A stretch of DNA of 64,000 nucleotides from Alicyclobacillus kakegawensis NBRC 103104. Its GTDB lineage: Bacteria; Bacillota; Bacilli; Alicyclobacillales; Alicyclobacillaceae. Positions 35,711 to 43,287 of the stretch are shown piece after piece. The notes beneath the pieces are model-generated. The model was not told where the DNA came from. It made no database searches and saw only the letters and a list, made by a program, of their open reading frames with translations. The DNA lies in the NCBI RefSeq assembly GCF_001552655.1, contig NZ_BCRP01000013.1:26550-90549 (forward strand), written 5' to 3'. Position numbers and translations under genes: made by a program. Each line of letters begins with the position of its first letter. Position 1 is the stretch's first letter.

Positions 35711-35914
35711 GCATGCGGCCGTGTTTCGGCCGTCCTCCTTTCGATGGTCGCTGGAACCATTGTAACCCATTTCACAAAACCCCAAAGTATATTTATATTA
35801 AAGTTGAGCTGGGCGGCCCGGTGTTCAGGTTATGAACGTGACAGTTCCGAGATGCGAATTGGAAAATTGGGCAGCGTTGTGCCAGGGTGGCGTGGATTGC
35901 GAGGAGGGACGACG

Positions 35915-36922
35915 ATGAAGGTGTTATTCATTGGAGGCACGGGACTGATCAGCCAGGCGGTATCCCGGTTGGCAGTGGAACGAGGCATTGAGTTGTACTT
36001 GTTGAACCGGGGGCAGCGAAGTGAATTTGTGCCAGAGGGTGCAGTCGTCATCCATGGAGACATACGATCCCCTTCGGCTGTCAAGGAGGCGCTCGCCGGG
36101 CGGCATTTTGACGCCGTGGTCGACTGGATTGCCTTCACCCCGGACCATGTTCGAACCGACATCGATTTGTTTCAGGGAAGAACAGACCAGTACGTCTATA
36201 TCAGCAGCGCTTCCGCATATCAAAAGCCTCCGACCCACTATCTGGTGACCGAGTCGACGCCCCTTGCCAATCCCTATTGGCAATATTCGCGGGACAAGAT
36301 AGCCTCAGAGGAGCTTTTGATGGACGCCTACCGGGAAACGGGTTTCCCCGTGACCATCGTGCGCCCTTCGCATACCTATGGCGATACGATGATCCCCGCT
36401 TCGATAAACAGTCAGGAACATCCTTGGTCGCTGGTGGACAGAATGCGCCGGGGAAAGAAAATTATCGTTCATGGCGACGGTACGTCACTGTGGACGATGA
36501 CCCACAACACGGATTTCGCCAAGGGTTTTGTGGGGCTGCTCGGGAACCCGCAGGCCATCGGGCACGCCTTCCACATCACATCCGACGAGGTACTCACCTG
36601 GGATCAGATTTATGAAGCCATCGGCAAAGCGGCCGGTGTAAAACCAAACCTTGTGCATATTTCCTCGGAGTTTATCGCCGCCTGCTGTCCCCAATATACG
36701 GGCGGGTTGCTGGGGGACAAGGCCGCGAGTCTCGTTTTTGATAACAGTAAAATCAAGCGCTTTGTCCCCGACTATTGCGCGACCATCCCCTTCGCGGAAG
36801 GCATTCGGCGAACGATTGCCTGGTTTGAAGCCCATCCCGAGCGTTGTACGGTGGATGAGGAGTGGGATCGCGAAATGGATCGCATCATTGCCGCCTATGA
36901 ATTAGGTCGCAAATCCTATTGA
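35915..36922 (+). CDS. NAD-dependent epimerase/dehydratase family protein (SDR)
   Basis: 335 residues. The N-terminal NAD(P)-binding motif is GGTGLISQA (usually GGxGxxG), then IHGDIRSPSAV. YVYISSASAY supplies the Ser of the active site. The Tyr-x3-Lys motif is seen as YSRDK in a YWQYSRDKIASEE stretch. The sequence resembles the extended/atypical SDRs that act on nucleotide sugars or related to CSP41; substrate unknown. GAGGAGGG 5 nt before the ATG at 35915; earlier in-frame codons are not conserved. Confidence 0.85.
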   Translation: MKVLFIGGTGLISQAVSRLAVERGIELYLLNRGQRSEFVPEGAVVIHGDIRSPSAVKEALAGRHFDAVVDWIAFTPDHVRTDIDLFQGRTDQYVYISSASAYQKPPTHYLVTESTPLANPYWQYSRDKIASEELLMDAYRETGFPVTIVRPSHTYGDTMIPASINSQEHPWSLVDRMRRGKKIIVHGDGTSLWTMTHNTDFAKGFVGLLGNPQAIGHAFHITSDEVLTWDQIYEAIGKAAGVKPNLVHISSEFIAACCPQYTGGLLGDKAASLVFDNSKIKRFVPDYCATIPFAEGIRRTIAWFEAHPERCTVDEEWDREMDRIIAAYELGRKSY

Positions 36923-37014
36923 ATCCACTCTATTGGCTGGTAACGGAGTCATCGGAGGACGGTAGGGTATACGTACCATAAGACGTACCTTGCGGAGTAT
37001 CATCATTGAACGAG

Positions 37015-37237
37015 GTAAGCGGTCGCAAGCTGAATCGGCTGATCCATGAGAAGAGCCCATGCCTGTTGCAGCATGCGTACAACCCAGTGGACGACTAGTT
37101 TCCGTGGGGCAGGAGGCTTTTCAAAAGGCTAAGAGAGAAGGCAAGGCGGTCTTTTGTCCATCGGCTATTCGTAGCCCTGCGGGGCTACGGATAGCGATAT
37201 GTGGGAATAGAGGGATGTGTCGACCTGTCATTGGTGT
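37015..37237 (+). pseudogene. Decayed 5' end of a second YyaL-type (DUF255 thioredoxin) gene
   Basis: Aligns with the 5' end of the gene at 38650. [20 protein letters not shown], then EAFQKAKREGK and the SIGYS-TCHWCH junction are recognisable, but only after allowing a TAG at 37096, base deletions and a lost start codon. It stops matching right after the CHWCH codons. It carries the same hairpin insertion at the same codon as the intact gene (37166-37222). Confidence 0.8.
37166..37222 (+). other. Hairpin insertion in the decayed yyaL copy
   Basis: Stem TATTCGTAGCCC / GGGCTACGGATA with a TGCG loop (37166-37193), including one T-G pair. The last coding triplet TCG (37169-37171) is followed at once by TAG; after 48 nt comes a second TCG (37220-37222) from which the coding sense resumes as T-C-H-W-C-H. 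Beyond the stem it differs strongly from the copy at 38800. Confidence 0.75.
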
Positions 37238-37350
37238 CACATCCGCAGATTACACCATTAAATACCACGTCATGACTTAGATTGACACCTATAAGATGAC
37301 TCTCGTATACTCCGGCTAATGGTTCTATTACGTGTCATGGTAGTGACAGA

Positions 37351-37559
37351 AAGAATTGGAGAAATCGAGAATGGTCATTCTTGACTGTTGGCTGCCCGAA
37401 AAATTGAAGTGGGGTGTTCCTCGATGGAAAATAATAGAATGAATCCTAAGGTTGATGAATATTTAAGTAAAGCCAAAAAATGGAGGGAAGAATTTGAGAA
37501 ATTGAGGATGATCATTCTTGACTGTCAGCTGACTGAAGAATTGAAGTGGGGTGTTCCTT
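37351..37559 (+). repeat. Imperfect 72-bp direct repeat around the YdeI-like gene start
   Basis: 37351-37422 and 37488-37559 align over 72 bp with roughly one difference in six. The second copy codes for residues about 22-45 of the YdeI-like protein. The first is a fragment of a related copy (would read M-V-I-L-D-C-W) placed just upstream of its ATG, evidence of partial duplication or deletion between two paralogues. Confidence 0.7.
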
Positions 37560-38017
37560 GTTACACGTTTCAAAAAAGAAACATAGTTTTAATACATGGA
37601 TTTAAAGAATACTGTGCGCTTCTGTTTTTCAAAGGTGCCTTGTTACAGGATGCCCATGGGATTCTAATCCAACAAACGGAAAATGTACAGGCGGGACGCC
37701 AGATTCGGTTCACCAATGTTCGAGAAATAGTTGCGATGGAAACCATCTTGAAAGCCTATATCTATGAAGCCATTGAAGTTGAAAAAGCCGGGTTGGAAGT
37801 GAATTTTAAAAAGAATACAGACTTCATCATTCCTGAAGAACTTCAAGATAAATTCGATGAAATCCCTGCCTTGAAAACTGCTTTTGAAGCATTGACGCCG
37901 GGACGGCAAAGAGCATACATTCTTTATTTTTCTGAACCCAAACAATCCAAAACTCGCAAGTCAAGGGTTGAAAAATGTATGCAACAAATTCTCAATGGAA
38001 AGGGGTTAAATGATTAG
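37424..38017 (+). CDS. YdeI/OmpD-associated, DUF1801-type protein
   Basis: 197 residues. The N-terminal half is a DUF1801 (YdhG-like) fold: NPKVDEYLSKAKKWREEFEKLR, ELKWGVPCYTFQKRNIVLIHGF, LLFFKGALL. The C-terminal part is the YdeI segment ending TPGRQRAYILYFSEPKQSKTR. Function is unknown; some relatives were linked to peptide or bacteriocin resistance. The gene is AT-rich and uses A/T-ending codons, unlike its neighbours, which suggests transfer. ATG at 37424 with GGGGTG 7 nt upstream. Confidence 0.8.
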   Translation: MENNRMNPKVDEYLSKAKKWREEFEKLRMIILDCQLTEELKWGVPCYTFQKRNIVLIHGFKEYCALLFFKGALLQDAHGILIQQTENVQAGRQIRFTNVREIVAMETILKAYIYEAIEVEKAGLEVNFKKNTDFIIPEELQDKFDEIPALKTAFEALTPGRQRAYILYFSEPKQSKTRKSRVEKCMQQILNGKGLND

Positions 38018-38138
38018 TATATTCGATTAGAAAATAAATTAATAAAATTTTAAAATATTACCTCGCTTTGCGTGAACTCCTTTTTGGATTACAGGTAACA
38101 CTCCTCATTTCTGTGTACTTTCCTTCTCCGGTGTCGTG

Positions 38139-38467
38139 CTAGGCGGTTGGCTTAAGCGTCGACGTCTGCTTCTTGCGCCACTCCCAGTACTCGTCCATCT
38201 TGAGAGACCGGTGGCCTGTCGTCCACTTCTCGTCGACCTCCATTAGCAGCGCACCCAGTGGACGTAGCGCGGATTCTCGATTCGGGAATATGCGAATCAC
38301 TTGCTCACGTCTTCGAATCTGTTCGTTGAGTCGTTCTACACCATTCGTCGTCCGCAGCTTTTGGCGGTATGCACCGGCAGCGCAAGGACCGCTGTTGCCT
38401 CGTCAAATCCTTTTTCCAAGAGCTGTACAGCCTTCGGTGCTTTGTTGGCATAATCCCGCGGCAGTCT
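38139..38467 (-). pseudogene. IS256-family (mutator) transposase, C-terminal remnant
   Basis: Read on the minus strand: DYANKAPKAVQLLEKGFDEA then, after a frameshift near 38360, LRTTNGVERLNEQIRRRE and MDEYWEWRKKQ, ending at a TAG at 38139-38141. These are the C-terminal blocks of IS256-type transposases. The catalytic N-terminal two thirds are gone, so it is a dead fragment. It abuts a short plus-strand coding scrap at 38469. Confidence 0.85.
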
Positions 38468-38468
38468 T

Positions 38469-38585
38469 CATGTCACCGTGTGGGTATACGGGGAGCCTAA
38501 TGAGCAGAGCATCGAGAGGTTTAACCGTATATACAATGACCTCTTAGACAAACGAGAGAAGATGGAACAGGCGACACCGGCGTGA
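38469..38585 (+). pseudogene. C-terminal scrap of an unidentified gene
   Basis: 38 codons open without a start, ending in TGA. The residues (HVTVWVYGEPNEQSIERFNR onward, then a Glu/Lys-rich tail) look protein-like. It begins exactly where the IS256 remnant ends, so the 5' part was probably lost with the insertion or a later deletion. Family not recognised. Confidence 0.4.
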
Positions 38586-38649
38586 TAGTGCGTCGATGTC
38601 TTTTTTTACGGCTATACTCAAAGTGAGAATACTTCGAGGAGGATCGCCG

Positions 38650-38808
38650 ATGAGCGAACGTAAACCTAATCGGCTCATACACGAGAAGAGTCCATATCTG
38701 CTTCAGCACGCGTACAACCCGGTCGACTGGTATCCGTGGTCTCCGGAAGCGTTTCATAAGGCCAAACGTGAGAGCAAGCAAGTCTTTTTGTCAATCGGCT
38801 ATTCGTAG
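38650..38808 (+). CDS. yyaL: YyaL-type thioredoxin-domain protein, 5' portion (residues 1-52)
   Basis: Starts at an ATG with GAGGAGG 8 nt upstream and encodes the normal N-terminus of the DUF255/spermatogenesis-associated-protein-20 family: [20 protein letters not shown], then the [15 protein letters not shown] stretch to VFLSIGYS. It then meets TAG at 38806. The next family residues (TCHWCHVMERESF) resume at 38867 in another frame. With the downstream part the total is about 690 residues, the standard family size, so this is one gene interrupted by an insertion. Confidence 0.85.
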   Translation: MSERKPNRLIHEKSPYLLQHAYNPVDWYPWSPEAFHKAKRESKQVFLSIGYS

Positions 38809-38866
38809 CCCTGCAGGGCTACGAATATGCGTTTATTTTACCAAATGCTGATGGTGTAATTTATCG
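38800..38866 (+). other. 61-nt hairpin insertion in yyaL (possible translational bypass element)
   Basis: A perfect 28-bp palindrome spans 38800-38827 (TATTCGTAGCCCTG followed by its complement) and takes in the last two codons TAT TCG before the stop TAG. After TCG (38803-38805) come 58 nt, then TCG again (38864-38866) followed by ACC TGT CAC TGG (T-C-H-W) in the resumed frame. Net insertion is 61 nt, so the frame shifts by one. Stops occur in the first frame at 38806 and 38857 and in the resumed frame at 38849. Confidence 0.8.
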
Positions 38867-38884
38867 ACCTGTCACTGGTGTCAC

Positions 38885-40780
38885 GTGATGGAACGCGAAT
38901 CGTTCGAGGACGAGGAAGTCGCTGCCTATTTGAATCAACATTTTGTTTGCATCAAGGTGGACCGCGAGGAGCGGCCTGATATTGATGCGGTCTACATGCA
39001 GTTCTGCCAGGCGCTCACCGGCGAAGGCGGGTGGCCGCTGACCGTCTTTTTGACTCCGGATCAGAAACCGTTTTTTGCTGGGACATACTTTCCCAAGCAC
39101 ACGCGTCACGGGCGGATTGGACTGCTGGAACTTGCCCGGCAGATTGCGGCCCGGTGGCAGCGCAATAGGGCGGGTTTAGAGGCGTCGATTGAGGAGGTGA
39201 CGCAGCGGCTACAGTCAGCCTTGACGGCGCCTGCTGCAGGCCGTGCGGACTTGGCGATTGCCGATGCTGCGGTGGCGGCCTTGCAGTCCCGCTTTGATGA
39301 GCGGTTTGGCGGGTTTGGAGAGGCGCCGAAGTTTCCCGCTCCACACAACCTGATGCTGCTCCTGCGCTACCTGAAGCAAAATCGGGACGAATCCATCCAA
39401 AACGTGGTGGAAACCACGCTCGACAGCATGTATCGCGGCGGCATATACGACCATGTTGGGTTTGGATTCTGCCGCTATGCCACCGATAGAGAGTGGATGG
39501 TCCCGCATTTTGAAAAGATGCTGTACGACAACGCCCTGCTGGCGATGGTGTATACCGAGGCGTACCAGGTGTTGCGCTACGACCGATATCGGCAGATCGC
39601 GTATGACGTCATCAGCTATGTCTTGCGCGATATGACGCACCCGGACGGTGCTTTTTATTCAGCGGAGGATGCCGATTCGGAAGGGGAGGAAGGCCGGTTT
39701 TATCTGTGGACCCCGACCGAGGTGGAGGCCGTTTTGGGACCGAGCGACGGTAAGGTGTACTGTGAGCTGTACGATATCGATGAGATCGGCAACTTTGCCG
39801 GACGCAGCATTCCCAATCTGGTTCATTGTGCGGATGAGCTGGTGCAGGAGATGTGGGAGAATCCTCGCACCGGTTTGGCGGCGCGTGTGCGCCGCTGGCA
39901 GGACGCCCTGCGTCAAGCCCGCGCACAACGAATCCGACCTGAGCGTGACGATAAGGTGCTGACCGCCTGGAATGGGCTGATGATAGGCGCCTTGGCCAAG
40001 GCCGGCCGTGTCTTTCAAGAGAGGACGTACAACCGCGCGGCTACCCGGGCGGCCCAGTTCATCGAGTCCCATCTGGTCGGTCCGGATGGTCGATTGTGCA
40101 CCCGCTATCGCGACGGGGAGCGGGGCCAGCCTGCCTTTGTGGACGATTACGCGTTTTGGGTCTGGGCGCTGTTGGAACTGTATGAGACGACGTGGGACGC
40201 TGGCTATCTGGCGCGTGCCGTCCACTGGCAGCAGCAGATGGTGGATAGGCTCTGGGACGCAGACAAGGGCGGATTTTTCCTATCGGGGCATGACGCGGAG
40301 CCGCTGCTGGTGCGTCTGAAGGAGGTCTACGACGGGGCTGCTCCGTCGGGAAACTCGGTGGCTGCGTTGAATCTGTTGCGCTTGGGGCGTTTCACGGCGG
40401 ACGAACGGTGGACGGAGATGGGACGGCGCACGTTGGCGGCGTTCGCTGGCGAGGCCGCCCGTCATCCGGCCGGATACGCCTTCTATGCGACGGCGTTGTG
40501 GTACGCTCATCAGCCTGAACGTGAGATCATCATTATCGGTCGTCCGTGTGCACCGGAAACTGTGCGCCTGCGCGAGCGGCTGCAGCCCCTTTTCCTGCCG
40601 GATACCATGACACTTTTCAAGCCGCTCCATGGATCCGACGAGCTGGCCAAGGTCGCTCCGTACACGTCCGAGTACACGTCAGTGGCCGGCAAGACGACCG
40701 TATATGTGTGCCAGAACTACGCCTGCCAGGCTCCGACCACGGATGTGGATGCGGTCATTGAGACGCTTCAGGATGGCTGA
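38885..40780 (+). CDS. yyaL: YyaL-type thioredoxin-domain protein, 3' portion
   Basis: 631 residues from the first available start (GTG 38885, or ATG 38888), but coding similarity begins at 38867 with TCHWCHVMERESF. The thioredoxin-like domain continues (CIKVDREERPDIDAVYMQ, GGWPLTVFLTPDQKPFFAGTYF) and is followed by the long alpha/alpha-barrel domain (SMYRGGIYDHVGFGFCRYATD, FEKMLYDNALLA, DDKVLTAWNGLMIGAL). No other frameshift or stop disturbs it. No ribosome site precedes 38885, and starting there would lose the CxxC motif. Cellular role of the family is poorly known. Confidence 0.88.
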   Translation: MMERESFEDEEVAAYLNQHFVCIKVDREERPDIDAVYMQFCQALTGEGGWPLTVFLTPDQKPFFAGTYFPKHTRHGRIGLLELARQIAARWQRNRAGLEASIEEVTQRLQSALTAPAAGRADLAIADAAVAALQSRFDERFGGFGEAPKFPAPHNLMLLLRYLKQNRDESIQNVVETTLDSMYRGGIYDHVGFGFCRYATDREWMVPHFEKMLYDNALLAMVYTEAYQVLRYDRYRQIAYDVISYVLRDMTHPDGAFYSAEDADSEGEEGRFYLWTPTEVEAVLGPSDGKVYCELYDIDEIGNFAGRSIPNLVHCADELVQEMWENPRTGLAARVRRWQDALRQARAQRIRPERDDKVLTAWNGLMIGALAKAGRVFQERTYNRAATRAAQFIESHLVGPDGRLCTRYRDGERGQPAFVDDYAFWVWALLELYETTWDAGYLARAVHWQQQMVDRLWDADKGGFFLSGHDAEPLLVRLKEVYDGAAPSGNSVAALNLLRLGRFTADERWTEMGRRTLAAFAGEAARHPAGYAFYATALWYAHQPEREIIIIGRPCAPETVRLRERLQPLFLPDTMTLFKPLHGSDELAKVAPYTSEYTSVAGKTTVYVCQNYACQAPTTDVDAVIETLQDG

Positions 40781-40912
40781 CAGAAGCCCGCTCATGGCCG
40801 GTATGCGCCCGCTTGTGTGCAGGCCATCCGCGTTGGCTTTGCGTACGGGCAGGTCACGGACGAGTTTTTCAGGGGAACGGGCATAGGCTGGACGGCTGCT
40901 CGAAGATAAGTC

Positions 40913-40945
40913 AGGCCCCAGGGGAGCACCCTGGGGCCTTGTCTC
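40913..40945. terminator. Bidirectional-type hairpin between yyaL and menA
   Basis: Perfect 11-bp stem AGGCCCCAGGG / CCCTGGGGCCT with loop GAGCA (40913-40939). T runs are short on both sides (TTGTCT one way), so termination strength is uncertain. It sits between two convergent genes. Confidence 0.6.
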
Positions 40946-41006
40946 AAACAGCTGTCCTTTCCATGTCCGGGGCCGGACGGCAGCTGCACTTCCGCCAGGC
41001 ATCCGG

Positions 41007-41924
41007 TTACGGCAGAGGAATCCAGGTGGAGACCAACAGCCCGACAAACATCAGTCCGCCAAAGCGCAGCAGCTGCATGGATGTGCCTTTGAACGCCAAT
41101 TGCATCTGCTGGGCGTCACGGCTCTGGAACCAGCGCCGAACCACGGAGTACGCCGACGGGACGGTGAGCAGAACCAGCAGTGCCCACGGGGTGAGTTGAC
41201 CGACGGCAATCAGGGCCAAGACAATCAGGTACGTGGCCGCGTAGACGATTGCAAACAGGATGCGACCGCCGACAGCGCCGAGCAAAATAGCAATCGTGCG
41301 CCGCCCGCCGGCGATATCGTGTTCTAAATCGCGGATGTTGTTGCCCAGCAGCAGGGCGCCTATCAACAAGCCGATAGGCACCGAGGCAATGACTGCGCGG
41401 GCGGTGATTTGTTCGGTTTGAATGTAGTACGCCAACAGTACAATGACCGGGCCCATGGCCAGCGATGCGGCCAATTCGCCAAACGGGGTGTAGGCCAGGG
41501 GCTTCGGGCCGCCGGAGTAAAAATACGCCACCGCGATGCACGCTGCCCCCACCAGCGCAATCCACCATGTGGTCATGATGCAGATGTAAACACCGAGGAG
41601 GCCGGCAATCAGGATAAAGAGCCACGCCAGCCCCAGCACAGTGCGCGGGCGAACGCCGTCCCGCACAATGGCGCCGGCGATGCCGACCATCTCTTCGGAA
41701 TCCAAGCCGCGGCGAAAATCGAAGTATTCATTGAACATGTTCGTGGCGGCCTGGATTAATAGGCTGGCCCAAAAAAAGCTCAAAAACAGAGAGAGATGGA
41801 AGGAAGCTTGGGTCAGGGCGAGTCCGGTCCCGACGAGGACGGGAACCACGGAGGCCATCAGCGTGAACGGGCGAGCGAGTCGCCAGCCAATTTCCAAACG
41901 CTGCTTGACAGTCATGGTGCGCAC
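41007..41924 (-). CDS. menA: 1,4-dihydroxy-2-naphthoate polyprenyltransferase MenA
   Basis: Membrane enzyme that attaches the isoprenoid tail to dihydroxynaphthoate to form demethylmenaquinone. 305 residues with about eight to nine helices. The first Asp-rich site is in NMFNEYFDFRRGLDSEEM and the second region is NNIRDLEHDIAGGRRT. Start is GTG at 41924 (AGAGG 5 nt upstream) or ATG at 41915. Transcribed away from the other men genes. Confidence 0.94.
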   Translation of the reverse strand: MRTMTVKQRLEIGWRLARPFTLMASVVPVLVGTGLALTQASFHLSLFLSFFWASLLIQAATNMFNEYFDFRRGLDSEEMVGIAGAIVRDGVRPRTVLGLAWLFILIAGLLGVYICIMTTWWIALVGAACIAVAYFYSGGPKPLAYTPFGELAASLAMGPVIVLLAYYIQTEQITARAVIASVPIGLLIGALLLGNNIRDLEHDIAGGRRTIAILLGAVGGRILFAIVYAATYLIVLALIAVGQLTPWALLVLLTVPSAYSVVRRWFQSRDAQQMQLAFKGTSMQLLRFGGLMFVGLLVSTWIPLP

Positions 41925-42285
41925 ATCCGCCTCTCAAAATTTAAGATCCCATGAACGTCCTGTATCCAGTCGCAATCATAGCAGACGGCGAGACCTGTCG
42001 ACAACGGGGGTTTCCGGTCCTGCTTCGCGCGCCGGGCGTGAGGCTGTGGCGCCCGCCTGAAGCCCGTGCACCGGGGCCGATGGTCCGAACAGGCGGGTGG
42101 TTTGGGCGCGGACAGGCCTAGTGTTATACTGAGAGTGACTTGGATCCAATTTTGAACGTGTGCCAGGGCTATGCACAGTCATGCGGACAGTGAACGGACG
42201 CAACCGTGAGCCGGCGGCCGAAAGGGTCGCGGCATCGGGCGGATCGAGCGAGGCAACCGTCATGAAAACGGGAGGGGTAGGCTCC
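41925..42285. other. Divergent menA/menB intergenic region
   Basis: 361 bp containing the menB promoter at 42102-42130 and presumably the menA promoter. No gene or riboswitch is seen. Confidence 0.5.
42102..42130 (+). promoter_or_regulatory. Probable menB operon promoter
   Basis: -35 TTGGGC (42102-42107), 17-bp spacer, -10 TATACT (42125-42130). The leader to menB is about 150 nt. Confidence 0.5.
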
Positions 42286-43104
42286 ATGACGCTGGAGTGG
42301 GAGATCGTAAAGCCGTATCAAGACATCATTTACGAGCGGGCGGAAGGAATCGCCCGCGTGACCATCAATCGACCGGAGGTACATAACGCGTTTCGGCCGG
42401 AGACGGTCAAGGAGATGATTGATGCATTCCATCACATCCGGGACGACGAGACCACCGGGGTGGTTCTGCTGCGCGGGGCCGGGGACAAGGCGTTTTGCTC
42501 CGGAGGCGATCAACGCTACCGCGGACATGGGGGTTACGTCGGCGAGGACAATGTGCCGCGGCTGAACGTGCTTGACCTGCAACGCCAGATTCGCGCTTTG
42601 CCGAAACCCGTCATCGCGGTGGTCGCGGGCTATGCCATCGGCGGCGGGCATGTTCTGCACGTCTGTTGTGATTTGACCATTGCGGCCGACAATGCCATCT
42701 TTGGCCAGGCGGGTCCGCGCGTCGGCAGCTTCGACGCGGGCTATGGCTCCACGCTGTTGGGGCGCTTGGTCGGACATAAGAAGGCGAAAGAGATCTGGTT
42801 TTTATGCCGTCAATACAGTGCCCAGGAAGCGTTGGACATGGGCTTGGTCAACACGGTAGTGCCGCTGGCGCAATTGGAGGAAGAGTCTATCAAATGGGCG
42901 AAAGAAATCTTGGAGAAAAGCCCTATCGCGATCCGGTTCCTGAAGATGGCGTTCAACGCGGACACGGACGGACTGGCGGGCTTGCAAATGCTGGCCGGGG
43001 ACGCGACCATGTTGTACTACATGACGGACGAAGCCAAGGAAGGCAGCCGGGCGTTTGTCGAAAAGCGCAAACCGGATTTCAGCCAGTTTCGCCGCTTGCC
43101 CTGA
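42286..43104 (+). CDS. menB: 1,4-dihydroxy-2-naphthoyl-CoA synthase MenB
   Basis: Crotonase-fold enzyme that closes the second ring of the naphthoquinone from succinylbenzoyl-CoA. 272 residues. MenB-specific blocks: [64 protein letters not shown], and the C-terminal [23 protein letters not shown] 8 nt before the ATG at 42286; the open frame upstream is not conserved. Confidence 0.97.
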   Translation: MTLEWEIVKPYQDIIYERAEGIARVTINRPEVHNAFRPETVKEMIDAFHHIRDDETTGVVLLRGAGDKAFCSGGDQRYRGHGGYVGEDNVPRLNVLDLQRQIRALPKPVIAVVAGYAIGGGHVLHVCCDLTIAADNAIFGQAGPRVGSFDAGYGSTLLGRLVGHKKAKEIWFLCRQYSAQEALDMGLVNTVVPLAQLEEESIKWAKEILEKSPIAIRFLKMAFNADTDGLAGLQMLAGDATMLYYMTDEAKEGSRAFVEKRKPDFSQFRRLP

Positions 43105-43287
43105 GGCGTTCAGCCGCGCGGCTGGCCGACGGTGCCCGGGCAGGGAGGAAAGCGGCGTTCCGACGCGAGCGTTGGATCGCCGCTTCGTCGTGTGCGGCCT
43201 GGCAACAGGAGCGGTCACCCGCGCCGGTCATTCGGCGAGCGGTCCCATTGACGCCAAGGGACGGTACATGCGGGAGATGAGCAGGAC

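Noticed and set aside
38800..38827. Transcription terminator in yyaL
   Set aside because: The palindrome is strong but is not followed directly by a T run, and it sits inside a gene whose downstream part is intact.
38806..38866. Simple stop-codon readthrough (suppressor or pyrrolysine-type) of the TAG in yyaL
   Set aside because: The insertion is 61 nt, so readthrough continues in the wrong frame and meets TAA at 38857. Readthrough alone cannot join the two parts.
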